Assembly (NCBI RefSeq): GCF_014207235.1
Contig: NZ_JACHDA010000001.1
Coordinates: 738,566-802,565 of the forward strand
DNA: 64,000 nt
Reading direction: 5' to 3'
From: Sphingopyxis sp. JAI128
Lineage (GTDB): Bacteria; Pseudomonadota; Alphaproteobacteria; Sphingomonadales; Sphingomonadaceae
The notes beneath the pieces are model-generated. The model had not been told where the DNA came from and ran no database searches. It worked only from the letters and a program-made list of their open reading frames with translations. How positions within the stretch are numbered: position 1 is the stretch's first letter; the number at the start of each line of letters is the position of its first letter. Below are positions 8,188 through 18,132 of this stretch, one piece after another. The position numbers and the translations under genes were made by a program.

Positions 8188-10380
8188 TCAATTCAGACTG
8201 AACCGTACCGTCGCGCCCAGCGTCCGCGGCCGGGCCACCGAGCCGGCAAAAGCGAAAGGCGCGTTCAAAATGCCATATTGGTCGAACAGATTCTTCGCGA
8301 ACAGACCCAGTTCGATCCGGTCGTTCACCGTCACCGACGCGTTGAGGTCGACAAGGTGGAAGTCGCCCTTCTCCAACGACCCCGCGAAATCGACGGGCGC
8401 GCCCGACAGATAGCGGTGCGCGATGCCGAAGCGCGGCTTCAGCGGCGCGTCGGCGAAGCTCAGGTCGAGCGAGTTCGACAGCGTCCATTCGGACGCGCCG
8501 GGCAGCCGCGTTCCCTTCGCATAACCGCCGCCCGGCGCGAAACTGTCGGGCAGCAGCGACGACAGGCGCGCGTCATTATAGGCGACGTTCGACGAGAAGC
8601 TGAGGTTGCGCGTCGGACGCAGGTTCAAGCTGATCTCGACGCCGTCGATATCGGCGCCGCCTCCGTTCACCGTATAGGCGTTGAAATCGACCGGCGTGAA
8701 CAGGCGCGCCTGCACATTGCCCCAATCGATATGATAGGCGGTGACATCGACGCTCAGCGTCCGGTCGACCAGGTCGAACCGCGTGCCGATTTCGTAATTC
8801 TTCGTCGTGTCGCTTTCGAACGTCAGCGGCAGACCGGGGACGGCGGCCGAATAGACGTTGACGCCGCCGATGCGGAAGCCTTCCGAATAGAGGGCATAGA
8901 TCATGAAGTCGTCCGACGGCTTCCAGGTCAGCGACGCCTTGGGAATGAAGTCCGAATCCTTATCCGCGGCGGGCGCGAAATCGAACGGGTCGACCAGATT
9001 GGCGTTGGGCAGATATTGCAGACGCGGGCGCGAGCGATATTCGAACAAGCGCCCGCCGAGCGTCAGCGTCAGCGTGTCGACGATATCGAACGACGCTTCG
9101 CCGAAGATCGCCTTTTCGGTCACCCGGTTGCTGCTGATCGTCCGCGTCGCGAGGTCGCCGGGGGCAAGCTCGCTGCCCGGCTGGCCGTCGAACTCGCCGG
9201 GGTTCGCATCGATATAATCGGCGATGCCTTCGATGAAGGTGCCGTCGGTGTTGTTCGAGCGCAGCCGGGTATAATTGGCGCCGAGCAGCCAGCGGAAACG
9301 CCCGCCGTCGGGCGAGGCGAGCCGCAGTTCGCCATATTCGGTCTTCGACTTGCCGTCGCTGCTTGCCAGCTCGGGCGTGTCGGTGCGCGGGTCGTTGCCG
9401 CCGAAGATCGAGTTGTCGAACGCCAGGTTCGCCTTCTTCTCGGTATAGCTGCCGACGGCGGTCAGCGTCGCAAAGCCCAGGTCCTGCTCGATCCGCAGGC
9501 TGTGCATCATGAAGCTGGTGTCCTGAAACTCGGCGACGTTGGTCGCGCGGTCGAACGTCTTCGGCGGACCGAAGATCACATAGGTCTGATCGTCGAGATC
9601 ATATTCCTGATACATGCTGAGCGCCGAGATGCGTGTCGTCTCGGTCGGGGTGAAGACGATCGACCCGCGCAGGCCGCGCACACGCAGATCGTTGCTGCCA
9701 TCTTCGCCGAGCGAGATGTTGTCGAGATAGCCCGCGTCGTAACGCTGAAGCGCGACAAGCCGGACGGCGAGCTTGTCGGTGACGATCGGCACGTTGACCA
9801 TGCCCTTGACGGCATAGCTGGCCTCGCCGGCGCCCTTGGTCGTCGCGACATTCCCCTCGAACCCCGCGTCAAAACGACTGGGATCGGCTTCGTTCACCAC
9901 ATAGTTGATCGCACCGCCGAGCGAGGACGAACCGAACAGCGTGCCCTGCGGCCCGCGCAGTACTTCGACGCGGCTGACGTCGAAACTGTCGACGTCGGGG
10001 ATGACGAGCGGGAAGCCGGGTTCGATCAGCGGCACTTCGTTGAGATAATAGCCGGTCGTCGCCTGGTTCGCTTCATGATAGGTGGTCGATGCGACGCCGC
10101 GGATCACGACTTCGGAAACGCCGGGCTGGTAATCGTTGAAGACGACGCCGGGGACGCGCGTGATATAGTCGGACAGGCTCTGGGCGTTGAGCTTTTGCAG
10201 CGTCGCCTCGCTGACCGCGCTCACCGAACCGCTGACGTCGCGCACGGACTGCTCGCGCTTGGCGGCGGTAACGACGATCTCGCTGTCGTCGGTCTCCTGC
10301 GCCAGCGCGCCCGACGCCGACCCGAGCGCCAGGATCGAAATACCGCATGCGGCGACCCGCCGGATCGATGCAAACCCCAT
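8188..10380 (-). CDS. TonB-dependent outer membrane receptor
   Basis: A 730-residue beta-barrel receptor for active uptake of a large or scarce substrate. It has a signal peptide ending GALAQ, then a TonB-box-like stretch EIVVTAAKREQS, the plug domain (SDYITRVPGVVFNDY, VLRGPQGTLFGSSSLGGAIN) and a barrel ending in aromatic-rich strands with VRFSLN at the C-terminus. There is no N-terminal signalling domain, so it is not the missing FecI/FecR partner. It is divergent from an S9 peptidase gene. The AKREQSVRDV type is typical of sphingomonad receptors of unknown ligand. Confidence 0.93.
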   Translation of the reverse strand: MGFASIRRVAACGISILALGSASGALAQETDDSEIVVTAAKREQSVRDVSGSVSAVSEATLQKLNAQSLSDYITRVPGVVFNDYQPGVSEVVIRGVASTTYHEANQATTGYYLNEVPLIEPGFPLVIPDVDSFDVSRVEVLRGPQGTLFGSSSLGGAINYVVNEADPSRFDAGFEGNVATTKGAGEASYAVKGMVNVPIVTDKLAVRLVALQRYDAGYLDNISLGEDGSNDLRVRGLRGSIVFTPTETTRISALSMYQEYDLDDQTYVIFGPPKTFDRATNVAEFQDTSFMMHSLRIEQDLGFATLTAVGSYTEKKANLAFDNSIFGGNDPRTDTPELASSDGKSKTEYGELRLASPDGGRFRWLLGANYTRLRSNNTDGTFIEGIADYIDANPGEFDGQPGSELAPGDLATRTISSNRVTEKAIFGEASFDIVDTLTLTLGGRLFEYRSRPRLQYLPNANLVDPFDFAPAADKDSDFIPKASLTWKPSDDFMIYALYSEGFRIGGVNVYSAAVPGLPLTFESDTTKNYEIGTRFDLVDRTLSVDVTAYHIDWGNVQARLFTPVDFNAYTVNGGGADIDGVEISLNLRPTRNLSFSSNVAYNDARLSSLLPDSFAPGGGYAKGTRLPGASEWTLSNSLDLSFADAPLKPRFGIAHRYLSGAPVDFAGSLEKGDFHLVDLNASVTVNDRIELGLFAKNLFDQYGILNAPFAFAGSVARPRTLGATVRFSLN

Positions 10381-10639
10381 TTTTGCCTCCCTATTTGATA
10401 ATGCCTATTGGTAGGAAAATCCGATGCTCAAGCTATCATGCGAAACTGGCGTGACGGCGATGGTCGGGCCATAATCCAGCCGGATCGGGCCAGTGCATCG
10501 ACACGGGAGCGCGCAGTTTCGCGAGGACTTCCGCCCAATTTGCCCGATCGATGGATTGGGCGGCCTGATCGGCGCAGTAAGCCAAGGGCGGCGACATAGA
10601 TTGGACGGAACCTCCCCGCAGGATCGAAAAGAGAGTCGC
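10381..10639. promoter_or_regulatory. Divergent intergenic region, TonB receptor / S9 peptidase
   Basis: A 259-base region holds the 5' signals of both genes. No riboswitch, clear operator or strong consensus promoter is seen. An AT-rich stretch at 10390-10420 nearest the receptor is the likeliest promoter zone for that gene. Confidence 0.4.
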
Positions 10640-12802
10640 ATGCGCAGCATCGGAAAAATGGGTCGGAGGGCTTTTATGGGCAGCGCCGCCGTAGCTGCGC
10701 TCCTGCCCGAAAGCCGCAGCATCTGGGCCAAGGCGCCTGACAGTCGCTGGCCCAGAGTCGCGCCACCGCTATCGCCGCGCATTTCCCATGTCATCGCGCA
10801 GCTCGGCCGCCAGCGCGACGACCCTTATAGCTGGATGAAATTCATCCCCGCCGAAGGCGAGCGCACGCGAGGCAATTTGCCCGAAGCCGTCGCCGCGATG
10901 CTGAAGGCCGAAAACGACTATGCCGACGCGATCCTTGCGCCCCTGGCCGATGAGCGGCAACGCCTCCTCGACGCCATGCTCGCGCGATCGTCGAGCGAGA
11001 TCGCGGCGCCGGCGTTCGAAAAGGACGGCTGGCGCTATGAATCGGCCAAGCCGTCGGGAGCAGCCCACGCAATCCATACGCGCCGCCAAAAGGATGGCGA
11101 GGCGGAGCAACTCGTCGACGAGGCAGCGCGGGCGGCGGGCCAGTCCTATTTTCGCAGCACCGGACATCAACCGAGCCCCGACCACCGCTATTTTGCCTGG
11201 GCGGAGGATGTGATCGGAAACGATCGCCACCGCATCTGCATCCGCGACAACCAGAGCGGCGAAGTCCGCATCGTCGTGGGCAAAGATGCCTATGGTTATG
11301 GCGGCCTCGTCTTTGCGCCTTCGTCGCGCTGGCTGTTCTGGATCTGGCGCGACGCGCACAACCGGCCGACGCGGCTCTACCGGACATCGGTCGATGGAAA
11401 GACCACCGATCTCGTCTATGAAGAAAAAGACCCGGCGATCTTCATGCAGGTGAAGCGCACGGCGGCCGACGGCTTCGTCGCGCTGACCCTCGCCGGCCCC
11501 GAGACCGCCGAAGTCCGGCTGATATCCGCGGCGGACGAAACCGCCGAACCCGCGGTCGTGTGGCCGCGCAAGGTCGGGGCGCGGTATGAAATCGACGAAT
11601 GGAATGGCGGTCTCGTCGCGCTCACCGACGGCGACGGCGCGTTCGACATGGCGCTGCTGCGCCTCGATCCCGCGAGCTTCCGCACGCTCGCGACGCTCGT
11701 CCCGCATCGCGCGGGCACGCCGATCCTCCAGCTCCAGCCCTTTGCGGCGGCGCTCGTCCGCCTCGAGCGGGTCGATGGGCTCCACCGGCTCGTCGTCCTG
11801 CACGCCGACGGTTCGGAACGGGAGATCGCGTTCGACGACCCCGCCTATTCGATCGAACTGCTGCCCGAGCAGGATTATCGCGCCGCATCGGTGATGATCG
11901 TCCACCAGTCGCCCAAATCGCCCCGCCGCTGGATTCGCATCGACCTTGCGAGCGGCCGGCAGGTCGTGGTCCAGCAGCAGGCGGTGGCGGGCTTCGACCC
12001 CGACGATTATGTCGTCGAGCGCCTGTTCGCACCGGCCCCCGATGGCGAGATGGTGCCGGTCACGCTGCTGTCGCGCCGCGATGCGCCGAAAGACGGCAAA
12101 GCGCCGCTGCTCCAATATGGTTATGGCGCCTACGGTATTCCCAGCGACCCCGAATTCTCGGTTCCCGCGCTCGCGCTGGTCGATCGCGGCTGGCGCTATG
12201 CGATCGCGCATGTGCGCGGCGGATCGGAGAAAGGCCGACGCTGGTTCCTCGGCGGCCGCAAGTTCACCAAACGCAACAGCTTCACCGATTTCATCGCCTG
12301 CGCCGAATTTCTGGCAGCGAAGGGCTATACGACAAGGGGCAAGGTCGTTGCCTATGGCCTGTCGGCGGGCGGCCTGCTCGTCGGCGCGAGCATGAACATC
12401 GCCCCGACCTTGTGGGGCGGTGTGATCGCGCAGGTGCCCTTCGTCGACATGCTCAACACGATGAGCGACGGCGCGCACCCGCTCGTGCCGCTGTTCCGCC
12501 CCGACTGGGGCGATCCGCTCGCCGACCCCACGGCCTATGACTATATCGCCTCGATCTCGCCCTACGAGAATGTCCGCGCGGCGCCCTATCCGCCACTGCT
12601 CTGCACCGCGGGGCTCAAGGACGACCGCGTCGCCTATTGGGAACCGGCGAAACTCGTCGCCGAAGTGCGGCACCGCTCGACGAGCGGCAATCCCGCGCTG
12701 CTCGCCACCGACATGGACAGCGGGCACCAGGGCAGCGCCGACCTCAAGAGCGAATATCGGCAAAAGGCGCTCTTTTGGGCCTTTGCGATGCGCTGCATCT
12801 AG
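10640..12802 (+). CDS. Tat-exported prolyl oligopeptidase family (S9A) serine peptidase
   Basis: A 720-residue peptidase that cleaves short peptides, of the prolyl oligopeptidase/oligopeptidase B family. An N-terminal beta-propeller domain precedes the alpha/beta-hydrolase domain. Catalytic residues are Ser575 (YGLSAGGLL), Asp661 (GLKDDRVAYWEP) and His696 (SGHQGS). The start at 10640 gives a twin-arginine signal (GRRAFMGSAAVAALLPES), implying folded export to the periplasm, whereas most family members are cytosolic. The in-frame extension to 10493 is not expected to be coding. It is divergent from a TonB receptor, hinting at peptide uptake. Confidence 0.88.
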   Translation: MRSIGKMGRRAFMGSAAVAALLPESRSIWAKAPDSRWPRVAPPLSPRISHVIAQLGRQRDDPYSWMKFIPAEGERTRGNLPEAVAAMLKAENDYADAILAPLADERQRLLDAMLARSSSEIAAPAFEKDGWRYESAKPSGAAHAIHTRRQKDGEAEQLVDEAARAAGQSYFRSTGHQPSPDHRYFAWAEDVIGNDRHRICIRDNQSGEVRIVVGKDAYGYGGLVFAPSSRWLFWIWRDAHNRPTRLYRTSVDGKTTDLVYEEKDPAIFMQVKRTAADGFVALTLAGPETAEVRLISAADETAEPAVVWPRKVGARYEIDEWNGGLVALTDGDGAFDMALLRLDPASFRTLATLVPHRAGTPILQLQPFAAALVRLERVDGLHRLVVLHADGSEREIAFDDPAYSIELLPEQDYRAASVMIVHQSPKSPRRWIRIDLASGRQVVVQQQAVAGFDPDDYVVERLFAPAPDGEMVPVTLLSRRDAPKDGKAPLLQYGYGAYGIPSDPEFSVPALALVDRGWRYAIAHVRGGSEKGRRWFLGGRKFTKRNSFTDFIACAEFLAAKGYTTRGKVVAYGLSAGGLLVGASMNIAPTLWGGVIAQVPFVDMLNTMSDGAHPLVPLFRPDWGDPLADPTAYDYIASISPYENVRAAPYPPLLCTAGLKDDRVAYWEPAKLVAEVRHRSTSGNPALLATDMDSGHQGSADLKSEYRQKALFWAFAMRCI

Positions 12803-13007
12803 AAAAAGGGGTCGCCCCGACTGCGCGCCGCGCATCCGTCGGGCAAAACCGGGCTCGCTCGCTCGATCGCCGGACTTGCCGTTAAACCGCTGTTTTGACG
12901 CGGCGATTGTGCCGATCGATCCGAACCGGATCATTTACGGTCGAAATTTCGCGGTCGATGGCACAAATCGGCCTTAAAACCGCACGGCGCGAAACGTTAA
13001 ATGTCGC

Positions 13008-14141
13008 ATGACCAGCAAAGCAACACGATCGAACGAGCCGGTAGGACGGCTTTTGGGTTGGCTGGGCTTGCGCGATACTCGCAGCAGCCCCCCGGCAGGG
13101 TTCGCCTTTCCCGACGGAGGCGGCCCGCGCGACCTGACGCGCCTCGCGCGGCACCAGCTCGTCGGCACGATCATGGCGTTCCTCGTCGACAACGACCTCG
13201 ACGTTTCGCCCGCCAACCTGCTGCTTGCGCACGCCGCCTTTTCGGGAACCAACCCGCATCTCGCGCGGCAGATTTCGACCCGGTCGCAATCGCCCGGCGG
13301 GATCAACCAGCAATGGCTCGACGAACTCGCCGATCAGGACAGAGGCCAGCCCGATCGCGCCGACCTCGACCGGTTGATCGCGCGGCTCGAAACCAATCTC
13401 GATTCCTTTCACGCCAATACGAAAGAAGCGCGCTGCGTCACCAGCGACTATGGTTCGGAACTCGAACAGCATGTCGTCGACCTCGAACAGCTTCGGAAAA
13501 CCGGCCGCATCGTCTCGAGCCTTGCCGACCTCGCCAAGGTGATGCTCGACCGTACGCGCAAAGCCGAGGACGACATGCGCAAGAGCGAGGACGAAGCCAA
13601 AGCCCTGCGCCGCAGCCTCGCGCGCGCGAAGCGCGATGCCGAAGTCGATTTCCTGACCGGCCTGCCAAACCGGCGCGCCTTTGAACTGCTGCTCGACAAA
13701 TATTACCACGAAGCGCGCGCCGCATGCGAACCGCTCAGCGTCGCCTTTTGCGATATCGACGAATTCAAGAAGATCAACGACGTCCACGGTCACGAAGCCG
13801 GGGACCGCGTGATCAAGGCCATCGCCGATACGCTTGCTCGGATTTCCAACGACCATTGCCATGTCGCGCGGCATGGCGGCGAGGAATTCGTCATGCTGTT
13901 CCGCGATGCGACGCCCGGGCAGGCGGCGCTACGGCTTGACGAGGCGCGCGAAGCGCTTGCCGACCGGCGTCTGATCAACCGCAAGACCGACGAACCCTTC
14001 GGCCAGATCACCTTCTCCGGGGGTGTCGCCGACGTCTTCGGCTATGGCGACACGCGCGGCGCGCTGAAGGCCGCCGACGATGCGTTGTACAAGGCCAAGG
14101 CGGCGGGGCGAAACCGCGTCGAGATCGCCGACCCGGCCTGA
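13008..14141 (+). CDS. GGDEF diguanylate cyclase
   Basis: A 377-residue soluble cyclase that makes cyclic di-GMP from two GTP. The C-terminal GGDEF domain begins near residue 213 (DFLTGLPNRRAFE) and has the signature GGEEF at 290-294, DIDEFKKINDVHGHEAGD and a C-terminal DDALYKAKAAGRNRV. The inhibitory RxxD site expected just before the signature is absent (NDHC at 281-284). The N-terminal 150 residues are a variable region, followed by a coiled-coil-like stretch (175-210). No membrane segments are seen. It converges on the sugar permease gene with a shared terminator. Confidence 0.92.
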   Translation: MTSKATRSNEPVGRLLGWLGLRDTRSSPPAGFAFPDGGGPRDLTRLARHQLVGTIMAFLVDNDLDVSPANLLLAHAAFSGTNPHLARQISTRSQSPGGINQQWLDELADQDRGQPDRADLDRLIARLETNLDSFHANTKEARCVTSDYGSELEQHVVDLEQLRKTGRIVSSLADLAKVMLDRTRKAEDDMRKSEDEAKALRRSLARAKRDAEVDFLTGLPNRRAFELLLDKYYHEARAACEPLSVAFCDIDEFKKINDVHGHEAGDRVIKAIADTLARISNDHCHVARHGGEEFVMLFRDATPGQAALRLDEAREALADRRLINRKTDEPFGQITFSGGVADVFGYGDTRGALKAADDALYKAKAAGRNRVEIADPA

Positions 14142-14168
14142 CTACCTATCCCGCACGGGGGGCGGGAA

Positions 14169-14206
14169 CCGCGGGCGATCGCTCACCAGAGAGAGATCGC
14201 CCGCGG
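14169..14206. terminator. Bidirectional terminator
   Basis: A perfect 12-base inverted repeat, CCGCGGGCGATC and GATCGCCCGCGG, is separated by 14 bases between the converging cyclase and permease genes. There is no T-run, so termination strength is uncertain. Confidence 0.65.
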
Positions 14207-14212
14207 CAACCG

Positions 14213-15520
14213 TCAGCCGGTAGTCGGTCGCGCAGCCGTCCACAGTCCGAAACTAGCGATGATGGCGTAGCAGACAAGCGGCACCGCCAGCGCGATACGG
14301 ATGTCGCCGCTGAGATCGGCCACCGTTCCGAACAGGAAGGGGACGATCGCCCCGCCGATGATCGCGGTGCACATGATGCCCGATCCCTGCGGCGTTCGTT
14401 CGCCCAATCCTTCGGTTGCGAGGCTGAAGATCGTCGGGAACATCAGCGAATTGCAGAAGCCGACGAGGATCAGCGCCCAGCCCGACAACGCGCCGGTCGT
14501 CACCGCCGACAAAAGGATCAGCGAAATCGCCCCGGCTGCAAAGGTGGTGAGCACCCGTCCCGGCTTGGCCAGCCGCAGGATGAAGCCGCCCAGCAACCGG
14601 CCGACCAGTGCGCCCAGCCAATACATCGCGACCAGCTTGCCCGCCGCCTGGAGCCCCAGCCCCATCACGCTCGGTTCGGCGAGATAGGCCATCAGGTTCG
14701 ATCCAATCGCCACTTCGGCACCGACATAGACAAAGATGCACAGCGCGCCGAACTGGACGCGGCGGTTGTGGGTCAAGAGGCCCCAAGTGCCCTCGAGCTT
14801 TACGTCGTCGGTTCGGGCGTGATCGAGCGTCGACCGGTACATCCAGAACACCGCCGCGATGACCAGCATCAGGACGCCGAGCCACATATAGGCAGTGCCG
14901 ATCGACGCGCCCTCGGCGACGCGATAGGCCTGAATTTGCGCCTCGCTCGCGGTATCGGCATCGATGGGCTTTGAATCGCCGAGCAGGAACGTGGCGCCGC
15001 CATATACCATCAGGAACACGCCGATCGAATTGAACGCCTGCGCGAAGGTCAACCGGCTGTGCGAGGTTTCGACCGGCCCCAGCGTCGTGATCACCGGGTT
15101 CATCGCGACCTGAAGCACCGTTATCCCAGCACCGATGCAAAACAGCGCGGCCAGGAAACCGGGATAGGACGCCGCAGCCGAGGCCGGGATGAACAGAAAA
15201 GCCGCGGCCGCCACGATGATGAACCCGAGCACGAAGGTGCGGATATAGCCGAGCTTCGACATGATGATTCCGGCGGGGATCGAAAAGGCGCCATAGGCGA
15301 TGAAGAACGCCATCTGCACAAGGTTCGCCTGGGCGTGCGTCAGGTGGAACATCGGCTTGAATTTGCCGACCAGGAGATCATTGATGTTCGTCACCCCGCC
15401 GAGCAGGAAAAACACCGCAAAGGCGAGGATCAGGACGAGCTTGGTGCCGCCCCCTCCCTTGTCCGGCTGGTCGACCGCATTCGGGTCCACATTCGTCGCA
15501 ACGCTCGGCGCCAATGCCAT
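14213..15520 (-). CDS. FucP/GluP-type MFS sugar permease
   Basis: A 435-residue, twelve-helix inner-membrane permease of the fucose/glucose/galactose:proton symporter family. Visible features are FFLLGGVTNINDLLVGKFKPMF at the start, IPAGIIMSKLGYIRTF, a long central loop, and VGRLLGGFILRL in the second half. The start follows GGGAGAGAC. It lies 44 bases after the GH3 beta-glucosidase, so it probably imports the glucose that enzyme releases. Control by the operator upstream of the GH3 gene is inferred. Confidence 0.88.
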   Translation of the reverse strand: MALAPSVATNVDPNAVDQPDKGGGGTKLVLILAFAVFFLLGGVTNINDLLVGKFKPMFHLTHAQANLVQMAFFIAYGAFSIPAGIIMSKLGYIRTFVLGFIIVAAAAFLFIPASAAASYPGFLAALFCIGAGITVLQVAMNPVITTLGPVETSHSRLTFAQAFNSIGVFLMVYGGATFLLGDSKPIDADTASEAQIQAYRVAEGASIGTAYMWLGVLMLVIAAVFWMYRSTLDHARTDDVKLEGTWGLLTHNRRVQFGALCIFVYVGAEVAIGSNLMAYLAEPSVMGLGLQAAGKLVAMYWLGALVGRLLGGFILRLAKPGRVLTTFAAGAISLILLSAVTTGALSGWALILVGFCNSLMFPTIFSLATEGLGERTPQGSGIMCTAIIGGAIVPFLFGTVADLSGDIRIALAVPLVCYAIIASFGLWTAARPTTG

Positions 15521-15564
15521 GTCTCTCTCCCAACCCTTTTTCGGATAACCCGCTTCCGGTCTTG

Positions 15565-18048
15565 TCATTTTACCGCGGGCGGGCAAGGCAGATTTTCGCC
15601 GACGGCCTCGACATTCGTATTCAGCAGCGTCGCGGCAAAGCCCTTGTCCGCCTTGACCGTCACCGCATTGTCGACCTGCCGCAGATTGGCGCCCGCATCC
15701 GCGAAGCAGCGCAGCGGCACCTTGATCGTCGAAACCTGTCCCGGCACCGCCGCCTTGACCTTGCCGGAAACGTCGAACGCCTTGCCGCCGAGCGCGAGGC
15801 TGACCGGCGCGCCACCGGCGGCATCGATCCGCCAGTCGACGCGCAGCGCGAAGCTGTTGTTGAGCTGGCGCGACAGGTCGGCATAGGGGCCGGTCAGCTC
15901 GAGCGTGGCCGGGCCGGTCCAGGTGAAGCTCTTGCCGTCTTCCTGCGCGCGCACATCGACCGAGCGCGCCGCGATCATGCCGCCGGGGCTCGCGATCGGG
16001 GCGGACTCGACCGGGCGCTTGCCCCCCGCATCGGTGATCGACAGCACCCATGGCGCGCGCGCGCGGCCGCCGGAAAAGAAATTCTCGACATTGAGCGCCG
16101 CCGAAATATCGACGCCCAGCTCTTCGGACAGCTGCGGCACCGTCGTGGTCTCGCCATATTTCAGCCCGTAGCCCACCGCGAATTGCGGCTTTTCGACAGG
16201 CGAACGTGCGTCGGACGGCCAGGCGAAGGGCAAGGTGCCGGTAAAGCCGCGCACCGTCTTGCCGTCCTTGCCCGCCACAAGCACGTCGGCGACGCCCGCG
16301 CCCTGCGACCCCGGTAGCCAGCCCGCGACAAAAGCGTCGGAGGCGTTGATTTCGGGATTGGCGAACATCGGCCTTCCCGACAGGAACAACGCGACCACCG
16401 GGATACCCGCCGCCTTCAGCTTCTTGAGCGTTGCGAGATCGGTCGCTTCGGTCGGCTGGTAATCGAGCGTCGCGACATCGCCCTGGAATTCGGCATAGGG
16501 CGCTTCACCGAACACGACGATCGCGACGTCGGGCTTTTCCTTGAAGACACCGCCTTCGGACAAGGTCGCGACACCGCCTGCGTCGCGCACCGACTTGTCG
16601 AGCGCCTCCCAGATCGTCTGCCCGTTCGGGAAGTCCGAACGCACGACGTCGGTCCCCTGCCAGCTGATCGTCCAGCCGCCCGACTGAATCGCCATGCTGT
16701 CGGCCGCGGGGCCCGTAACGAGCACGCGGGCACCGGGCTTGATCGGCAAGACATTTCCGTTGTTTTTCAGCAAAACGAGTGACTTGGCGACCGCTTCTCG
16801 CGCGACGGCGAGATGGTCGGGCGTTCCGATCGCCCTGACCACGCTGCGGTCGACATGGCCTTCGGGGAACAGGCCGAGCTTATATTTGACGCGCAGGATG
16901 CGCCGCACCGCATCGTCGAGGCGCGCGGCCGGGATCGTGCCGTCCCTCGCCTGTTCCAACGTCGTTTCGTAAAGCCCCTTCCAGCTGTCGGGCGCCATGA
17001 ACATGTCGAGCCCGGCATTGATCGACTGGGCGCAATCGGTGACGCTGCACCCCGCGACCTGTCCGTGGCCGTTCCAGTCCCCCACTACAAAACCTTCGAA
17101 CCCCATCTTCGTCTTGAGCGCGTCGGTCAGCAGCCCCTTGTTGCCGTGGTGCTTGACCCCCTGCCAGCTCGAAAAGCTCGCCATCACGGTCAGCGCGCCG
17201 GCGTCGATGGCCGCCGGATAGCCTTGTCCGTGCGTCGCGATCAGTTCCTTTTCATCGACCTTGGCGTCGCCCTGGTCCTTGCCTTCGAACGTCCCGCCGT
17301 CGGCCAGAAAATGCTTGGCGGTCGCGGCGACGTGGCTTGCATCGACGGTCTTGCCGGCGACGAGCGGCCCCTGCAGGCCGATCACCATCGCCCTCGCATA
17401 ATCGGCGACGAGCTTCGGGTCGGCGGCATAGCCTTCATAGCTGCGCCCCCAGCGCAGGTCCTGCGGCACGGCGAGCGTCGGGGCGAAAGTCCATTCGATG
17501 CCGCTGCCCGCTATCTCGGCTGCCGTGACCGCGCCGATGCGCTGGATCAGTTCGGGATCGCGCGCCGCGCCAAGCCCGATATTGTGCGGAAAGAGCGTCG
17601 CGCCCGGGATATTATTGTGCCCGTGCACGGCATCGACGCCGAAGATGATCGGGATAGCGACGCCATTGGCCTGCGGCTTCATCGAGACCGCACGAAATTC
17701 GCCGACGAGCTTTGCCCAGTCGGCCGCGCTCGAGCGTTCATTGCCATTGGGTCCGCTGTTGCCGCCCGCCAGGATCGACCCGAGCGGATAGGTTTCAAGG
17801 TCCTTCGGCGTGATCGTGCTGATGTCGGCCTGGATCAGCTGACCGACCTTTTGAGCGATCGTCATCTTTGCGATCAGCGCATCGATCCGCGCCTCGGTCG
17901 CGGCATCGGTGATCGCGGCGGGGCTCTTCGCCGCGGGCCATAGTTCGGGGTGGACCGTGGCTGCGTCGGTTGCGGCGGTTTGCGCTGTCGCGGTCGCGGC
18001 GCCTGCCAGCAGCAGCGCGGTCGCCATACCCATTGCCTGTCGGCGCAT
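15565..18048 (-). CDS. Periplasmic GH3 beta-glucosidase/exoglucanase
   Basis: An 827-residue glycoside hydrolase that removes glucose from the non-reducing end of beta-glucans. A signal peptide (ATALLLAGAATATAQ) is followed by the GH3 N-terminal barrel with KVGQLIQ, IFGVDAVHGHNN, KHFLADGGTFEGKDQGD and the nucleophile Asp324 in VVGDWNGHGQ. The GH3 C-terminal domain and an extra C-terminal beta-sandwich (about 650-827) follow, as in ExoP-like enzymes. The start at 18048 has GGGAGAG upstream. A LacI-type operator lies 21 bases before it. With the GH16 enzyme nearby, it fits stepwise beta-1,3-glucan degradation. Confidence 0.92.
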   Translation of the reverse strand: MRRQAMGMATALLLAGAATATAQTAATDAATVHPELWPAAKSPAAITDAATEARIDALIAKMTIAQKVGQLIQADISTITPKDLETYPLGSILAGGNSGPNGNERSSAADWAKLVGEFRAVSMKPQANGVAIPIIFGVDAVHGHNNIPGATLFPHNIGLGAARDPELIQRIGAVTAAEIAGSGIEWTFAPTLAVPQDLRWGRSYEGYAADPKLVADYARAMVIGLQGPLVAGKTVDASHVAATAKHFLADGGTFEGKDQGDAKVDEKELIATHGQGYPAAIDAGALTVMASFSSWQGVKHHGNKGLLTDALKTKMGFEGFVVGDWNGHGQVAGCSVTDCAQSINAGLDMFMAPDSWKGLYETTLEQARDGTIPAARLDDAVRRILRVKYKLGLFPEGHVDRSVVRAIGTPDHLAVAREAVAKSLVLLKNNGNVLPIKPGARVLVTGPAADSMAIQSGGWTISWQGTDVVRSDFPNGQTIWEALDKSVRDAGGVATLSEGGVFKEKPDVAIVVFGEAPYAEFQGDVATLDYQPTEATDLATLKKLKAAGIPVVALFLSGRPMFANPEINASDAFVAGWLPGSQGAGVADVLVAGKDGKTVRGFTGTLPFAWPSDARSPVEKPQFAVGYGLKYGETTTVPQLSEELGVDISAALNVENFFSGGRARAPWVLSITDAGGKRPVESAPIASPGGMIAARSVDVRAQEDGKSFTWTGPATLELTGPYADLSRQLNNSFALRVDWRIDAAGGAPVSLALGGKAFDVSGKVKAAVPGQVSTIKVPLRCFADAGANLRQVDNAVTVKADKGFAATLLNTNVEAVGENLPCPPAVK

Positions 18049-18068
18049 CGTCTCTCCCATTCCTCTAT

Positions 18069-18082
18069 TGTGAACGTTATCA
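18069..18082. promoter_or_regulatory. LacI-family operator upstream of the GH3 gene
   Basis: TGTGAACGTTATCA, an imperfect palindrome centred on AACGTT. It matches the site at 29290-29303 in 13 of 14 bases. Its position only 21 bases before the start codon suggests it overlaps the transcription start and blocks transcription when bound. Confidence 0.75.
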
Positions 18083-18132
18083 AATTTCATGTCGCATAGT
18101 GTCCCGCCGAAAGCAAGGCATGTTTCATTCGA

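Noticed and set aside
7837..10398. 853-codon open frame opposite the TonB receptor
   Set aside because: It is antisense to a clear receptor gene, has no family similarity and an Arg/Asp/Glu-biased composition typical of GC-rich shadow frames.
10769..12934. 721-codon open frame opposite the S9 peptidase
   Set aside because: Antisense shadow; the plus-strand frame holds the catalytic triad.
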